A stretch of 13,722 bases of DNA from Ferrovibrio sp046294345 (GTDB lineage Bacteria > Pseudomonadota > Alphaproteobacteria > Ferrovibrionales > Ferrovibrionaceae): positions 1-13,722 of the forward strand of contig JBKBJT010000065.1 in the NCBI GenBank assembly GCA_046294345.1, written 5' to 3'. The notes below the pieces were generated by a model, which was given only the letters and a program-made list of their open reading frames with translations, ran no database searches and had not been told where the DNA came from. A program made the position numbers and the translations under genes. Shown here piece by piece: positions 1-7,181 of the stretch (positions are counted from its first letter, which is position 1; each line of letters begins with the position of its first letter).

Positions 1-631
1 GCTCGAACAGCGGATTCCAGTCGGCGCCGAATTCGCGGGCCGCCAGCGGAACGACCAGCAGCAGAATCAGGAGGATGACCATGCCATAGGGCTCCAGCCG
101 GGCCAAGGGCCGTGCCAGCGGCAGGGGCAGCCAGCCCACCGCCACCCGGCCGCCATCCAGCGGCGGCAGAGGTATCATATTAAAAACGCAGAGTATCAGA
201 TTGATAGCAATGGCATTTTCAAGGTTCGCCGCAATCCACGTATCCGTCAGCCCGCCGAACAGCGGCAGCAGGTGGAACAGCAGCATGGCGGCATAGGCCT
301 GGGCCAGGTTCACCCCCGGCCCGGCGATGGCTACCACAGCCATGTCCCGGCGCGGCGATGGCAGCTTCCAGAAGTCGACCGGCACCGGCTTGGCCCAGCC
401 GAACAGGAACGGCGCCTTGAACAGCAGCAGCAGCCCCGGCACCACCACAGTCCCCATGGGATCGACATGTCGCAGCGGGTTGAAGCTCACCCGCCCCAGC
501 CGCATGGCGGTGTCGTCGCCCATCTTCCAGGCCACCCAGCCATGGGCGGCCTCATGCAGGGTGATCGCCAGCAGGGCCGGCAGCACCCAGGTCGAGGCGG
601 CGAACAGGAAGCCGGCGATGTCACCCATCAT
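1..631 (-). CDS. Site-2 protease family (M50) membrane metalloprotease, partial
   Basis: This is an intramembrane zinc metalloprotease of the site-2 protease / M50 family, expected to cleave membrane-embedded substrates in the cytoplasmic membrane; its substrate is unknown. The reading frame is open to the window edge, giving 210 residues, and the C-terminus is missing. The zinc motif HEAAH is at residues 26-30 inside the first hydrophobic segment. The second family motif, N-x-x-P-x-P-P-L-D-G-G, runs from N151 to G161 and includes the third zinc ligand D159. Hydrophobic stretches lie at about 7-25, 60-80, 97-125, 138-152 and 183-198. No PDZ domain is seen, so it belongs with the short members rather than RseP. 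The ATG at 629-631 overlaps the nagZ stop as ATGA, which suggests coupled translation; a second ATG follows directly at 626-628. It is the last visible gene of the argS operon. The family assignment is firm and the biological role unknown. Confidence 0.88.
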   Translation of the reverse strand, partial: MMGDIAGFLFAASTWVLPALLAITLHEAAHGWVAWKMGDDTAMRLGRVSFNPLRHVDPMGTVVVPGLLLLFKAPFLFGWAKPVPVDFWKLPSPRRDMAVVAIAGPGVNLAQAYAAMLLFHLLPLFGGLTDTWIAANLENAIAINLILCVFNMIPLPPLDGGRVAVGWLPLPLARPLARLEPYGMVILLILLLVVPLAAREFGADWNPLFE

Positions 632-1680
632 GCTGCAACAGGCAGAAGCAGTTCGGCCAGGCGCGCCCTGTCGGTTTCGCTGAACGGCCGCGCCTGGGCC
701 GGCAGGCCGGCGCGGGCCTGCGCCACGCGGCGCGCGGCGGCTTCCGTCATCGCCGGCAGGGCGGCGAACAGGGCCTGCATCTCCGGCAGGTCGCCCGAGC
801 AATGCAGCACCAGGTCGCAGCCGGCCTTCAGCGACGCCACGCCCGTCTCGGCCGGCGTGCCTTTCAGGGCCTTCATGGTCAGGTCGTCGGAAATCAGCAC
901 GCCGTCGAAGCCGATCTGGCCGCGGATCGTCTCGGCAATCACCTTGGGCGACAGCGTGGCCGGCAAAGCGGCATCCAACGTGGTGTAAACAATATGCGCC
1001 GTCATGGCCCATGGTGCGTCGCGCAGGGCAACGAAGGGCGCGAAGTCGCTGCGTTCCAGCGTGGTCCGGTCGGTATCCACCACCGGCAGGTCCAGGTGGC
1101 TGTCGGTATGAGAGCGGCCATGGCCGGGGATGTGCTTGATCACCGGCAGCACGCCGGCGTCGCTCAGCCCCCGCATCACGGCGCGTGAAATCGCGATCAC
1201 GGTTTCCGCGTCGCGGCCATAGGCGCGGTCGCCGATCACGTCATGGGCACCTTCGATGGGCAGGTCGGCCACCGGCGCGCAATCCACGTCGATACCAAGG
1301 GCCGCCAGTTCGGCGCCGATGGCGCGGTAATTCAGATAGGCCGCCTCCTCGCCCGCCTGGCGGTCGCGGCGATAAAGCTGGCCGAACACTGCCCCGGCCG
1401 GAAACTTCGGCCAGTGCGGCGGCTTCAGCCGTGCCACGCGGCCGCCTTCCTGGTCGATCAGCACGGGCGCCAGCGGATTGCCGACCACGCCACGGAAATC
1501 GGCGATCAGTGCCCGCACCTGTGCCGGGTTGTCGATGTTGCGCGCGAACAGGATCAGGCCCAGCGGCTTGCGCACGCCGAACAGCACGCGCTCCTCGGCC
1601 GTCAGTTGCTGCCCGGCGCAGCCCACCACGACGGGCGCATAGGCCGCCCAGTCGATATGGGACAGGTCAGCGGCCGACAA
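628..1680 (-). CDS. nagZ: Beta-N-acetylhexosaminidase (NagZ)
   Basis: This is a cytoplasmic glycoside hydrolase of family 3. It removes N-acetylglucosamine from anhydro-muropeptides during peptidoglycan recycling, and in many bacteria its products feed beta-lactamase induction. The length of 350 residues is normal for NagZ. The diagnostic loop KHIPGHGRSHTDSH occupies residues 182-195 and carries the acid/base His (H191 of the H-x-D-S-H segment) typical of NagZ rather than of other GH3 enzymes. The nucleophile Asp lies in LISDDLTMKAL (262-272), probably D265. The substrate-pocket motif LIDQEGGRVARL is at 74-85. The start overlaps the end of the SPOR gene by 14 bases and the stop overlaps the next gene as ATGA, so expression should follow the argS operon. 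The neighbouring SPOR protein also deals with peptidoglycan glycan strands, which fits a cell-wall theme. The identification is secure. Confidence 0.96.
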   Translation of the reverse strand: MSAADLSHIDWAAYAPVVVGCAGQQLTAEERVLFGVRKPLGLILFARNIDNPAQVRALIADFRGVVGNPLAPVLIDQEGGRVARLKPPHWPKFPAGAVFGQLYRRDRQAGEEAAYLNYRAIGAELAALGIDVDCAPVADLPIEGAHDVIGDRAYGRDAETVIAISRAVMRGLSDAGVLPVIKHIPGHGRSHTDSHLDLPVVDTDRTTLERSDFAPFVALRDAPWAMTAHIVYTTLDAALPATLSPKVIAETIRGQIGFDGVLISDDLTMKALKGTPAETGVASLKAGCDLVLHCSGDLPEMQALFAALPAMTEAAARRVAQARAGLPAQARPFSETDRARLAELLLPVAA

Positions 1681-2548
1681 CGATGCAGCCCTGGTTCTTG
1701 GCCGCCAGCTGCTGGCAGACAGTCTGCGCCGTGGCGCGATCCTTCAGCGGCCCGGCCTGCAGGCGCACGAAAGTACCCTTGCCGGCGATGTCCACCCGTT
1801 CATACGACGGCTGCAGGCCGCCGAGGATATCGGGGAATTTTTTCTGCAACTGGTTCCACGTCGCCGTGGCCGCCGCCTGATCCTTCAGCGAGGCGAGCTG
1901 GATCTTCGCGCTGCCGCCCGGCGTGGCGGTCACGCTGGGGGCTGCAGCCGGGGCTGGCGCGGTTGCGGTCTGCGCCGGGGCACGCGTGGCGGGCGTCGCG
2001 GCCGGCTTCTCTTCGGCTTTCGGCGCCACCGGCTGCGAAGGCGCCGGCGTCGTCACGGCCGAGGGGCTCGGCGCATCGGTGCGGTTCGGCAGGCCGGTCT
2101 GCCCTGCGGACGCGGTCGGCGACTGGCCGGGCACGGTTGCCGGCGCCGGACGGTTCGGCACGGTCACGGCATTGGGCTGCGCACCGGGTTGCGTCGGCGC
2201 GGCGCTCGGCCGTTCCGGTGGCGGCAGCAGCTTTTCGGTGCCGGGAGTCGCCGCCTGCTGGCTGCCGCCCAGGCGTTCGTAAATCTGCTTGTCCTGGTTC
2301 GGCACCTGCATGCCGCCGGGGTTTTCCGGCGCGACCTTCGCCGGGCTCTGGTCGGCGCGGATCAGCGGCGGCGCGCCCGAGGCGCCACGCTTCACGCCCT
2401 GGTCGTAGGCGAACCAGATGCCGATGCCGAACGCCGCCACGGCACCCAGCGCGATGGCCGCGGTGATGATCTTCTTCGGGCTGGCCGGAGCCTGGTCCGG
2501 CTCGCTCGGAACGGGACGCGAGCCCCGGTCGCTGCGCAGGTCGCTCAT
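1667..2548 (-). CDS. SPOR domain-containing single-pass membrane protein
   Basis: This 293-residue protein has a short charged cytoplasmic N-terminus (about 1-24), one transmembrane helix (about 26-48), a long periplasmic linker rich in Pro, Ala, Thr and Gln (about 95-212), and a C-terminal SPOR domain (about 213-292). SPOR domains bind peptidoglycan glycan strands stripped of stem peptides and take proteins to the division septum, so a role in division or wall remodelling is inferred. Just after the membrane helix, a VPNQDKQIYERL segment (82-93) looks like a conserved patch of its own; I recall similar patches in alphaproteobacterial proteins of this operon. The gene lies 4 bases after argS, with its ribosome site inside the argS stop region, and it overlaps nagZ by 14 bases. 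Low complexity of the linker makes the residue boundaries approximate. No gene symbol is justified. Confidence 0.9.
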   Translation of the reverse strand: MSDLRSDRGSRPVPSEPDQAPASPKKIITAAIALGAVAAFGIGIWFAYDQGVKRGASGAPPLIRADQSPAKVAPENPGGMQVPNQDKQIYERLGGSQQAATPGTEKLLPPPERPSAAPTQPGAQPNAVTVPNRPAPATVPGQSPTASAGQTGLPNRTDAPSPSAVTTPAPSQPVAPKAEEKPAATPATRAPAQTATAPAPAAAPSVTATPGGSAKIQLASLKDQAAATATWNQLQKKFPDILGGLQPSYERVDIAGKGTFVRLQAGPLKDRATAQTVCQQLAAKNQGCIVVGR

Positions 2549-2552
2549 ACTC

Positions 2553-2560
2553 TCACCTCA
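2553..2560 (-). promoter_or_regulatory. Ribosome binding site of the SPOR gene
   Basis: On the minus strand TGAGGTGA ends four bases before the SPOR-gene ATG (2546-2548). It contains the argS stop codon TGA (2553-2555). Ribosomes finishing argS would therefore be placed at this start, which supports translational coupling in the operon. Confidence 0.6.
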
Positions 2561-4304
2561 TCTCTTCGACGGGCGTAACGCCCATCACCGACAATCCCGA
2601 CGCGATCACCAGGGCCACGGCACGCAGCATGGCCAGCCGCGCCCGCGTCAGGGGCAGGTCTTCGGGAATCAGGAAACGCACGCTGGTATCGTCGCGGCCC
2701 ACATTCCACAGGCCATGGAAAGCCGCCGCCACATCCTGCAGGTAAAACGCCACGCGATGCGGCTCATGGGCTTCCGCCGCGCTTTCGACCAGGCGCGGCC
2801 AGCCGGCCAGCAGCTTGATCAGCGCCAGCTCGGAGGGATGCGACAGCTTCGTCATGTCGGCCTGGGCCAACGCGCCATCCTCGGTATCGATATCCGGCAC
2901 TTCCGACACGGCGTTGCGCAGCACCGAACAGATGCGCGCATGGGCATACTGCACATAGAAAACCGGGTTGTCCTTCGACTGTTCCGTCACCTTCTTGAAG
3001 TCGAAATCGAGCTGCGCGTCGTTCTTGCGCGTCAGCATGATGAAGCGCACGACATCCTTGCCCACTTCATCCACCACATCGCGCAGCGTTACGAAAGTGC
3101 CGGCCCGCTTGGACATTTTCACCGGCTGGCCGCCATCCAGCAGGTTCACCATCTGCACCAGCTTGACGTCCAGCTCGGCCTCGCCGTTCGACATGGCCTT
3201 CACGGCCGCCTTCATGCGCTTCACATAGCCGCCATGGTCGGCGCCCCAGACGTCGATCATCTGCCTGAAGCCGCGCCGGTATTTGTCGTCGTGATAGGCG
3301 ATGTCGGCGCCGAAATAGGTCCACGAGCCATCCGACTTCTTCAGCGGGCGATCTGTCTCGTCGCCAAACTCGCTGGCCTTGAACAGTTCCTGCGGCCGCG
3401 CCTCGTAATCATCCGGCGTCTTGCCCTTGGGCGGTTCCAGCACGCCTGTATAGATCAGGCCACGCTGCTTCAGGCGGTCGAAGGCACCCTGCACCGCGCC
3501 GCTGTCATGCAGCGCCTTTTCCGAAGTGAACACCGCATGATGGATGTTCAGCGCCGCGAGGTCGTCGCGGATCATGTCCATCATCGCCTCGGTCGCTTCC
3601 TTGCGGAACAGCGGCAGCCAGTCGCTATCGGGTGCCGCCTTGTATTTGTCGCCGTATTTCTGCGCCAGCGCCGCGCCCAGTGGCTTGAGGTAGTCGCCCG
3701 GATACAGGCCCTCGGGGATGGTGATGCTTTCGCCCAAGGCCTCGCGGTAACGCAGATGCGCCGAACGCGCCAGCACGTCCACCTGGGCGCCGGCGTCGTT
3801 GATGTAGTATTCGCGGGCCACCTGGAAGCCGGCCTTGTCGAGCAATGCTGCCAGCGCGTCGCCGAACACGGCGCCGCGGCAATGGCCCACATGCATCGGG
3901 CCGGTCGGGTTGGCCGACACATATTCCACGTTCACCGGCTCGCCCTGGCCGATATCGCTGTCGCCATAGGCCTTGCCGGCACGCAGGATCACGGCCACCT
4001 GCTGCTGCCAGTGTTCGGGCTTGAGGCGCAGGTTGATGAAACCCGGGCCGGCGATCTCCACGGCGGTGACGGCCGGATGGGCTTCCAGCAGGGGTTTCAA
4101 CTTCTCGGCCAGCGCGCGCGGCGCCATGCCGGCCGGCTTGCCCAGCACCATGGCCACGTTGGTCGCCAGGTCGCCATGGGCGGGATCGCGCGGCGGCTCG
4201 ACCGCGATGGCCGACAGCGGCAGTTCGCCCGCCAGCACGCCCTGCTCCGAAAGGCTGTGCACGGCGGCCATGATGGCGCGGCGGAAATCGGTGAAAACGT
4301 TCAT
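2553..4304 (-). CDS. argS: Arginyl-tRNA synthetase
   Basis: This is a class I aminoacyl-tRNA synthetase that charges tRNA-Arg with arginine using ATP; it is cytoplasmic and essential. I chose the ATG at 4302-4304, giving 583 residues beginning MNVFTDFRRAI, because this matches the usual ArgS N-terminus and length. The frame continues upstream to a TTG at 4343, but those 13 extra residues look unrelated to the family. In order, the protein shows the N-terminal Add1 tRNA-binding domain (about 1-95), the HIGH-type motif HVGH (138-141) after the family segment ANPTGPMH, the KMSKR motif (396-400), and the DALR-type alpha-helical anticodon-binding domain (about 460-583). It is the first gene of the minus-strand operon and diverges from erpA across 209 bases. 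No strong Shine-Dalgarno sequence precedes the chosen ATG. The dGTPase gene dgt, which I recall between erpA and argS in many alphaproteobacteria, is absent. Confidence 0.97.
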   Translation of the reverse strand: MNVFTDFRRAIMAAVHSLSEQGVLAGELPLSAIAVEPPRDPAHGDLATNVAMVLGKPAGMAPRALAEKLKPLLEAHPAVTAVEIAGPGFINLRLKPEHWQQQVAVILRAGKAYGDSDIGQGEPVNVEYVSANPTGPMHVGHCRGAVFGDALAALLDKAGFQVAREYYINDAGAQVDVLARSAHLRYREALGESITIPEGLYPGDYLKPLGAALAQKYGDKYKAAPDSDWLPLFRKEATEAMMDMIRDDLAALNIHHAVFTSEKALHDSGAVQGAFDRLKQRGLIYTGVLEPPKGKTPDDYEARPQELFKASEFGDETDRPLKKSDGSWTYFGADIAYHDDKYRRGFRQMIDVWGADHGGYVKRMKAAVKAMSNGEAELDVKLVQMVNLLDGGQPVKMSKRAGTFVTLRDVVDEVGKDVVRFIMLTRKNDAQLDFDFKKVTEQSKDNPVFYVQYAHARICSVLRNAVSEVPDIDTEDGALAQADMTKLSHPSELALIKLLAGWPRLVESAAEAHEPHRVAFYLQDVAAAFHGLWNVGRDDTSVRFLIPEDLPLTRARLAMLRAVALVIASGLSVMGVTPVEEMR

Positions 4305-4438
4305 GTGCGGAAGGCTTTTCTGTAAATCCCAAAACGGGGCCAAAAATCGGGGCGGACACTACCGGCTACCCCTCCCGGCCGCAACGCGCCCAAATGCCCG
4401 GCCCGAATACTGAACGAACGGCATAATACCGGGCGAAA

Positions 4439-4466
4439 TTGACTTCCGCGCCCGGGTCCCTAAATT
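4439..4466 (+). promoter_or_regulatory. Putative sigma-70 type promoter of erpA
   Basis: TTGACT (4439-4444) and TAAATT (4461-4466) are separated by 16 bases and resemble the -35 and -10 boxes. Transcription would begin near 4473, about 40 bases before the erpA ATG. This is the best promoter match in the 209-base divergent region 4305-4513. For the opposite direction (argS) I saw only weak boxes. The call is by eye. Confidence 0.45.
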
Positions 4467-4477
4467 GCTCATGCAAT
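4464..4477. promoter_or_regulatory. Small palindrome overlapping the erpA promoter
   Basis: ATTGC-TCAT-GCAAT is a perfect 5-base inverted repeat. It touches the putative -10 box and covers the expected transcription start of erpA, where a repressor could act. It does not match the Irr, RirA or IscR boxes as I remember them, and an element this short can arise by chance. Confidence 0.2.
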
Positions 4478-4513
4478 GTGGCAAATTATTGGTAAACCGA
4501 GTGTAAACCCCCG

Positions 4514-4903
4514 ATGAGCGACCCGACAGCCCAGACCGCCCCCCAGACGGCCCCTCTTCCGGCCGCGACGGCGGATTCCGTGGTAACCCTGAACGCCTCG
4601 GCCGCCCGCCGCATCCGCAAGGTGGCCGAATCGGAGGGCAATCCGGCGCTGGCGCTGCGCATCAGCGTCTCGGGCGGCGGCTGTTCGGGTTTCCAGTACA
4701 GCTTCAGCCTCGACGACGCCCCCACGGCCGACGACATGGTGATCGAGCGCGACGGCGCCCGCCTGCTGGTCGATACCGTGTCGCTGGACTACCTGCGCGG
4801 CTCGGAGGTCGATTTCGTCGAAGACCTTTCCGGCGCCGGCTTCCGCATCGCCAACCCGCTGGCCCAGCAGAGCTGCGGCTGCGGCAATTCCTTCTCGGTC
4901 TGA
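4514..4903 (+). CDS. erpA: Iron-sulfur cluster insertion protein ErpA
   Basis: This A-type carrier receives Fe-S clusters from the scaffold and passes them to apoproteins in the cytoplasm. The 129-residue protein has a variable Pro/Ala/Thr-rich N-terminus (1-22), then the HesB/IscA domain (about 23-129). The three cluster-ligand cysteines are in place: C57 in SGGGCSGFQY, and C121 and C123 in the C-terminal SCGCGNSF. The segment IANPLAQQSCGCG favours ErpA over the related IscA/SufA. The ATG at 4514 is the only sensible start; the upstream Shine-Dalgarno sequence is weak. It diverges from argS and is followed on the same strand by an isochorismatase-like gene and xth, so it probably heads that transcript. 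A candidate promoter lies at 4439-4466. Confidence 0.95.
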   Translation: MSDPTAQTAPQTAPLPAATADSVVTLNASAARRIRKVAESEGNPALALRISVSGGGCSGFQYSFSLDDAPTADDMVIERDGARLLVDTVSLDYLRGSEVDFVEDLSGAGFRIANPLAQQSCGCGNSFSV

Positions 4904-4949
4904 CATTTCCGGGCACGGCATAACACTGCCGCCGAACGCGGCCCTGCTG

Positions 4950-5495
4950 GTGATCGACCTGCAGCTGGCCATCGATGCGCCCTATCACGCCGCCGAGGGC
5001 CCGCGAAACAATCCCGACGCCGAAACCACCGTCGCCGTCCTTCTGGCGGCATGGCGCAAAACCGGCCGGCCGGTCTTCCATGTCCGGCACGATTCCGTCC
5101 TGCCTCACTCCGCCTACCGGCCGGGCCAGCCCGGCAACGATTTCAAGCCCGCCGTGGCGCCGCTGGCCGGCGAAGCCGTCATCCCCAAACGCACAAACAG
5201 CGCCTTCATCGGCACCGGACTGGAAAACCAGTTGCGCCAGGCCGGGATCGACACCCTGGTCGTCGTCGGCGTGGTCACCAACAATTCGGTCGAGGCCACG
5301 GTCAGGATGGCCGGCAACCTCGGGTTCCGCACGCTCCTGGCCGAGGATGCCTGTTTTACCTTCGCGCGGCGCGACTGGCGCGGCGTGCTGCGCAGCGCCG
5401 AGGAGGTCCATGCCATGTCGCTGGCCAACCTCGATGGCGAATATTGCATCGTGGTGAAGGCATCCGACCTGCTCGACGCGGTCGCAAAAGCCTGA
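4950..5495 (+). CDS. Isochorismatase-family hydrolase with Ser at the Cys position; start uncertain
   Basis: This is an isochorismatase-fold (cysteine hydrolase superfamily) protein, in which members hydrolyse amides such as nicotinamide, ureidoacrylate or N-carbamoyl compounds. Numbered from the GTG at 4950 (181 residues), the catalytic Asp is D3 in MIDLQ, the catalytic Lys is K80 in VIPKRTNSAF, and the cis-peptide/nucleophile segment GVVTNNSVEAT (107-117) has S113 where PncA- and RutB-type enzymes have the nucleophilic Cys. The GTG start begins in the middle of the first beta strand. The frame is open upstream, and ITLPPNAALLVIDLQ would restore the strand, but no ATG, GTG or TTG exists there; the natural start position reads ATA (4920) or CTG (4926). 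The true 5' end therefore probably lies at about 4920-4926. It sits between erpA and xth, 20 bases before xth. The substrate cannot be predicted. Confidence 0.85.
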   Translation: MIDLQLAIDAPYHAAEGPRNNPDAETTVAVLLAAWRKTGRPVFHVRHDSVLPHSAYRPGQPGNDFKPAVAPLAGEAVIPKRTNSAFIGTGLENQLRQAGIDTLVVVGVVTNNSVEATVRMAGNLGFRTLLAEDACFTFARRDWRGVLRSAEEVHAMSLANLDGEYCIVVKASDLLDAVAKA

Positions 5496-5515
5496 CAATC
5501 GGCTAAGCTGCGGCC

Positions 5516-6286
5516 ATGAGAATCGCCACCTGGAACGTCAATTCGATCAAGGCCCGTCTGGCCAACGTCACCGACTGGACACGGACGGCCAAACCAGATG
5601 TGCTGCTGCTGCAGGAAATCAAATGCCAGGACGCCGACTTCCCGCGCCTGGAATTCGAGAGCATGGGCTATGCCGTCCATACCCATGGGCAGAAAAGCTA
5701 TAACGGCGTCGCGCTGCTGAGCCTGCAAAAGCCCGATGCCGTGCGCATCCGGCTGGATGGCGAGGATGCCGACGAACAGGCGCGCTACATCGAGGCCGAT
5801 ATCGCCGGCCTCACGATCTGCGGCCTCTACCTGCCCAACGGCAATCCGCGCCCGGGCGAAAAGTACGAGTACAAGCTGCGCTGGATGGAACGCCTGCATA
5901 AGCGCGCCGCCATGCTGCTGGCGGCAGAAACGCCTTTCCTGATGGCCGGCGATTTCAACATCTGCCCCACCGATGTGGATGTGTTCGATCCCGTCGGCTT
6001 CGCCGAGGATGCGCTCTGCGCGCCCGACAGTCGCAAGGCCTGGCGCCGGCTGCTCAACCTGGGCCTGACGGAAGCCTGGCGCGCGCTGCATCCGCGCACG
6101 GTCGATTACAGCTTCTGGGATTACCAGGCCGGCTGCTGGCCGAAGAATAACGGCCTGCGCATCGACCATTTCCTGCTTTCGCCGCAACTGGCCGACCGGC
6201 TGCTGAGTTGCGAGATCGACCGCGAACCCCGCGGCCGCGAGAAAGCCTCCGACCATACCCCGGTGATCTGCGAGATCGCGGCCTGA
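5516..6286 (+). CDS. xth: Exodeoxyribonuclease III (AP endonuclease)
   Basis: This is an ExoIII-type base-excision-repair nuclease. It cuts DNA 5' to abasic sites and removes blocked 3' ends, using Mg2+. The 256-residue length is typical. The endonuclease/exonuclease/phosphatase fold is visible through its catalytic signatures: N7 in MRIATWNVNSIKAR, E34 in LLLQEIKCQ, the Y105 region in YLPNGN, D146 and N148 in MAGDFNICP, D217 in LRIDHFLLS, and D246-H247 in ASDHTPV. The ATG at 5516 gives the expected N-terminus. It stands 20 bases after the isochorismatase-like gene and one base before the alpha/beta hydrolase gene, so co-transcription is likely. In alphaproteobacteria this gene often lies near erpA, so the context agrees. 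Of the two bacterial subtypes, the length and motifs suit the XthA/ExoA type. Confidence 0.96.
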   Translation: MRIATWNVNSIKARLANVTDWTRTAKPDVLLLQEIKCQDADFPRLEFESMGYAVHTHGQKSYNGVALLSLQKPDAVRIRLDGEDADEQARYIEADIAGLTICGLYLPNGNPRPGEKYEYKLRWMERLHKRAAMLLAAETPFLMAGDFNICPTDVDVFDPVGFAEDALCAPDSRKAWRRLLNLGLTEAWRALHPRTVDYSFWDYQAGCWPKNNGLRIDHFLLSPQLADRLLSCEIDREPRGREKASDHTPVICEIAA

Positions 6287-6287
6287 C

Positions 6288-7181
6288 ATGGCGACGTTGC
6301 CGCTGCCGCTGGTTATCACCTATCTGCGCTTCACCGGGCGCACGCGTAAATTCCATTCGGCCGGGAACCTGCATCGCGAGATCGCGAAGGAACGCCGTAA
6401 TTTCAGCCATGAACCGCCGGCCGCCATCGCCCGCGACTTCGCTATCCAGCGCGACGAAATCCTCGGCCATCGCGTCTATACGATGTCACCCAGGGGCCGG
6501 GATTCGGCCGTGCGCCTCATGCACCTGCATGGCGGCGCTTATGTTTCGGGCCTGACCGCGCATCACTGGAAGTTTCTCGCCGGCATCGCCGCCGTCACCG
6601 GCTGCAGTATCACCATCCCGATCTATCCGCTGGCCCCGGAAGGCAACTGGCGCGAAGCCTTTCCCTTCGTCACCGAGGTGTATCGCAGGCTGGCGGCCGA
6701 CACCGCGCCGGAAAATCTTGTGCTCTCGGGCGACAGTGCCGGCGGCGGACTGGCGCTCGCGCTGGCGCAGACCCTGGCCGCGCAAAACCTGCCGCAGCCG
6801 CGCGACATCGTGCTGATCTCACCCTGGCTGGAGGTCACCGCGCGCAATCCCGGCATTCCCGCCGTGCAGCCCGTCGATCCCTGGCTGGCGGTGCCCGGCG
6901 CGCTGGAAGCCGCCCGGCTCTGGGCGGCCGGCGACGACCCCAACGATCCGCGCATCAGTCCGATCAACGGGTCCTTGCAGGGGCTGGGCCGCATCAGCCT
7001 GTTCATCGGCACGCGCGACATCCTGCTGCCCGATTGCCGCGACCTGCGCGACCGCGCCGCGCGCGAGGGCATACCGCTGCACTATGTGGAACAGCCCGGC
7101 ATGATCCATGTCTGGCCTTTGCTGCCGATCCGCCAGGCCAAAATCACCGCCGCCGAAATCGCCGCCATCGTCGCCGGTTAG
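6288..7181 (+). CDS. Alpha/beta hydrolase, hormone-sensitive-lipase type
   Basis: This is a carboxylesterase-like enzyme of the HSL (bacterial family IV) group, probably cytoplasmic since no signal peptide is seen. The 297-residue protein has the oxyanion-hole motif HGGAY (81-85), the nucleophile elbow GDSAGGG (148-154, Ser150), the acid D244 in IGTRDILLPD, and H274 in GMIHVWPL, giving a complete catalytic triad. The N-terminal 60 residues form the usual cap. The ATG at 6288 follows the xth stop after one base, so translation is probably coupled to xth. At its 3' end the TAG stop overlaps the recQ stop (TAA on the other strand) by 4 bases, and no terminator fits between them. Such enzymes act on short-chain esters or lactones; the natural substrate here is not evident. 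Confidence 0.92.
   Translation: MATLPLPLVITYLRFTGRTRKFHSAGNLHREIAKERRNFSHEPPAAIARDFAIQRDEILGHRVYTMSPRGRDSAVRLMHLHGGAYVSGLTAHHWKFLAGIAAVTGCSITIPIYPLAPEGNWREAFPFVTEVYRRLAADTAPENLVLSGDSAGGGLALALAQTLAAQNLPQPRDIVLISPWLEVTARNPGIPAVQPVDPWLAVPGALEAARLWAAGDDPNDPRISPINGSLQGLGRISLFIGTRDILLPDCRDLRDRAAREGIPLHYVEQPGMIHVWPLLPIRQAKITAAEIAAIVAG

Noticed and set aside
170..240. A locally AT-rich stretch inside the site-2 protease gene that looked like an intergenic promoter.
   Set aside because: It lies within the open minus-strand frame, encodes a hydrophobic helix, and leads straight into the N-x-x-P-x-P-P-L-D-G-G motif.
1243..2466. A 407-codon open frame on the plus strand over nagZ and the SPOR gene.
   Set aside because: It covers two real minus-strand genes, is extremely rich in Arg, Pro, Ala and Ser, and has no start context.
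2418..4325. A 635-codon open frame on the plus strand opposite argS.
   Set aside because: It is fully antisense to a certain argS. The translation is rich in His, Gln, Arg and Ala with no domain pattern, as expected from high-GC codon use on the other strand.
4305..4343. An extended TTG start for argS at 4343.
   Set aside because: The 13 extra residues do not look like ArgS, while the ATG at 4304 gives the standard N-terminus and length.
5114..6319. A 401-codon open frame on the minus strand over the isochorismatase-like gene and xth.
   Set aside because: It is antisense to xth with its full catalytic set; no recognisable protein pattern.
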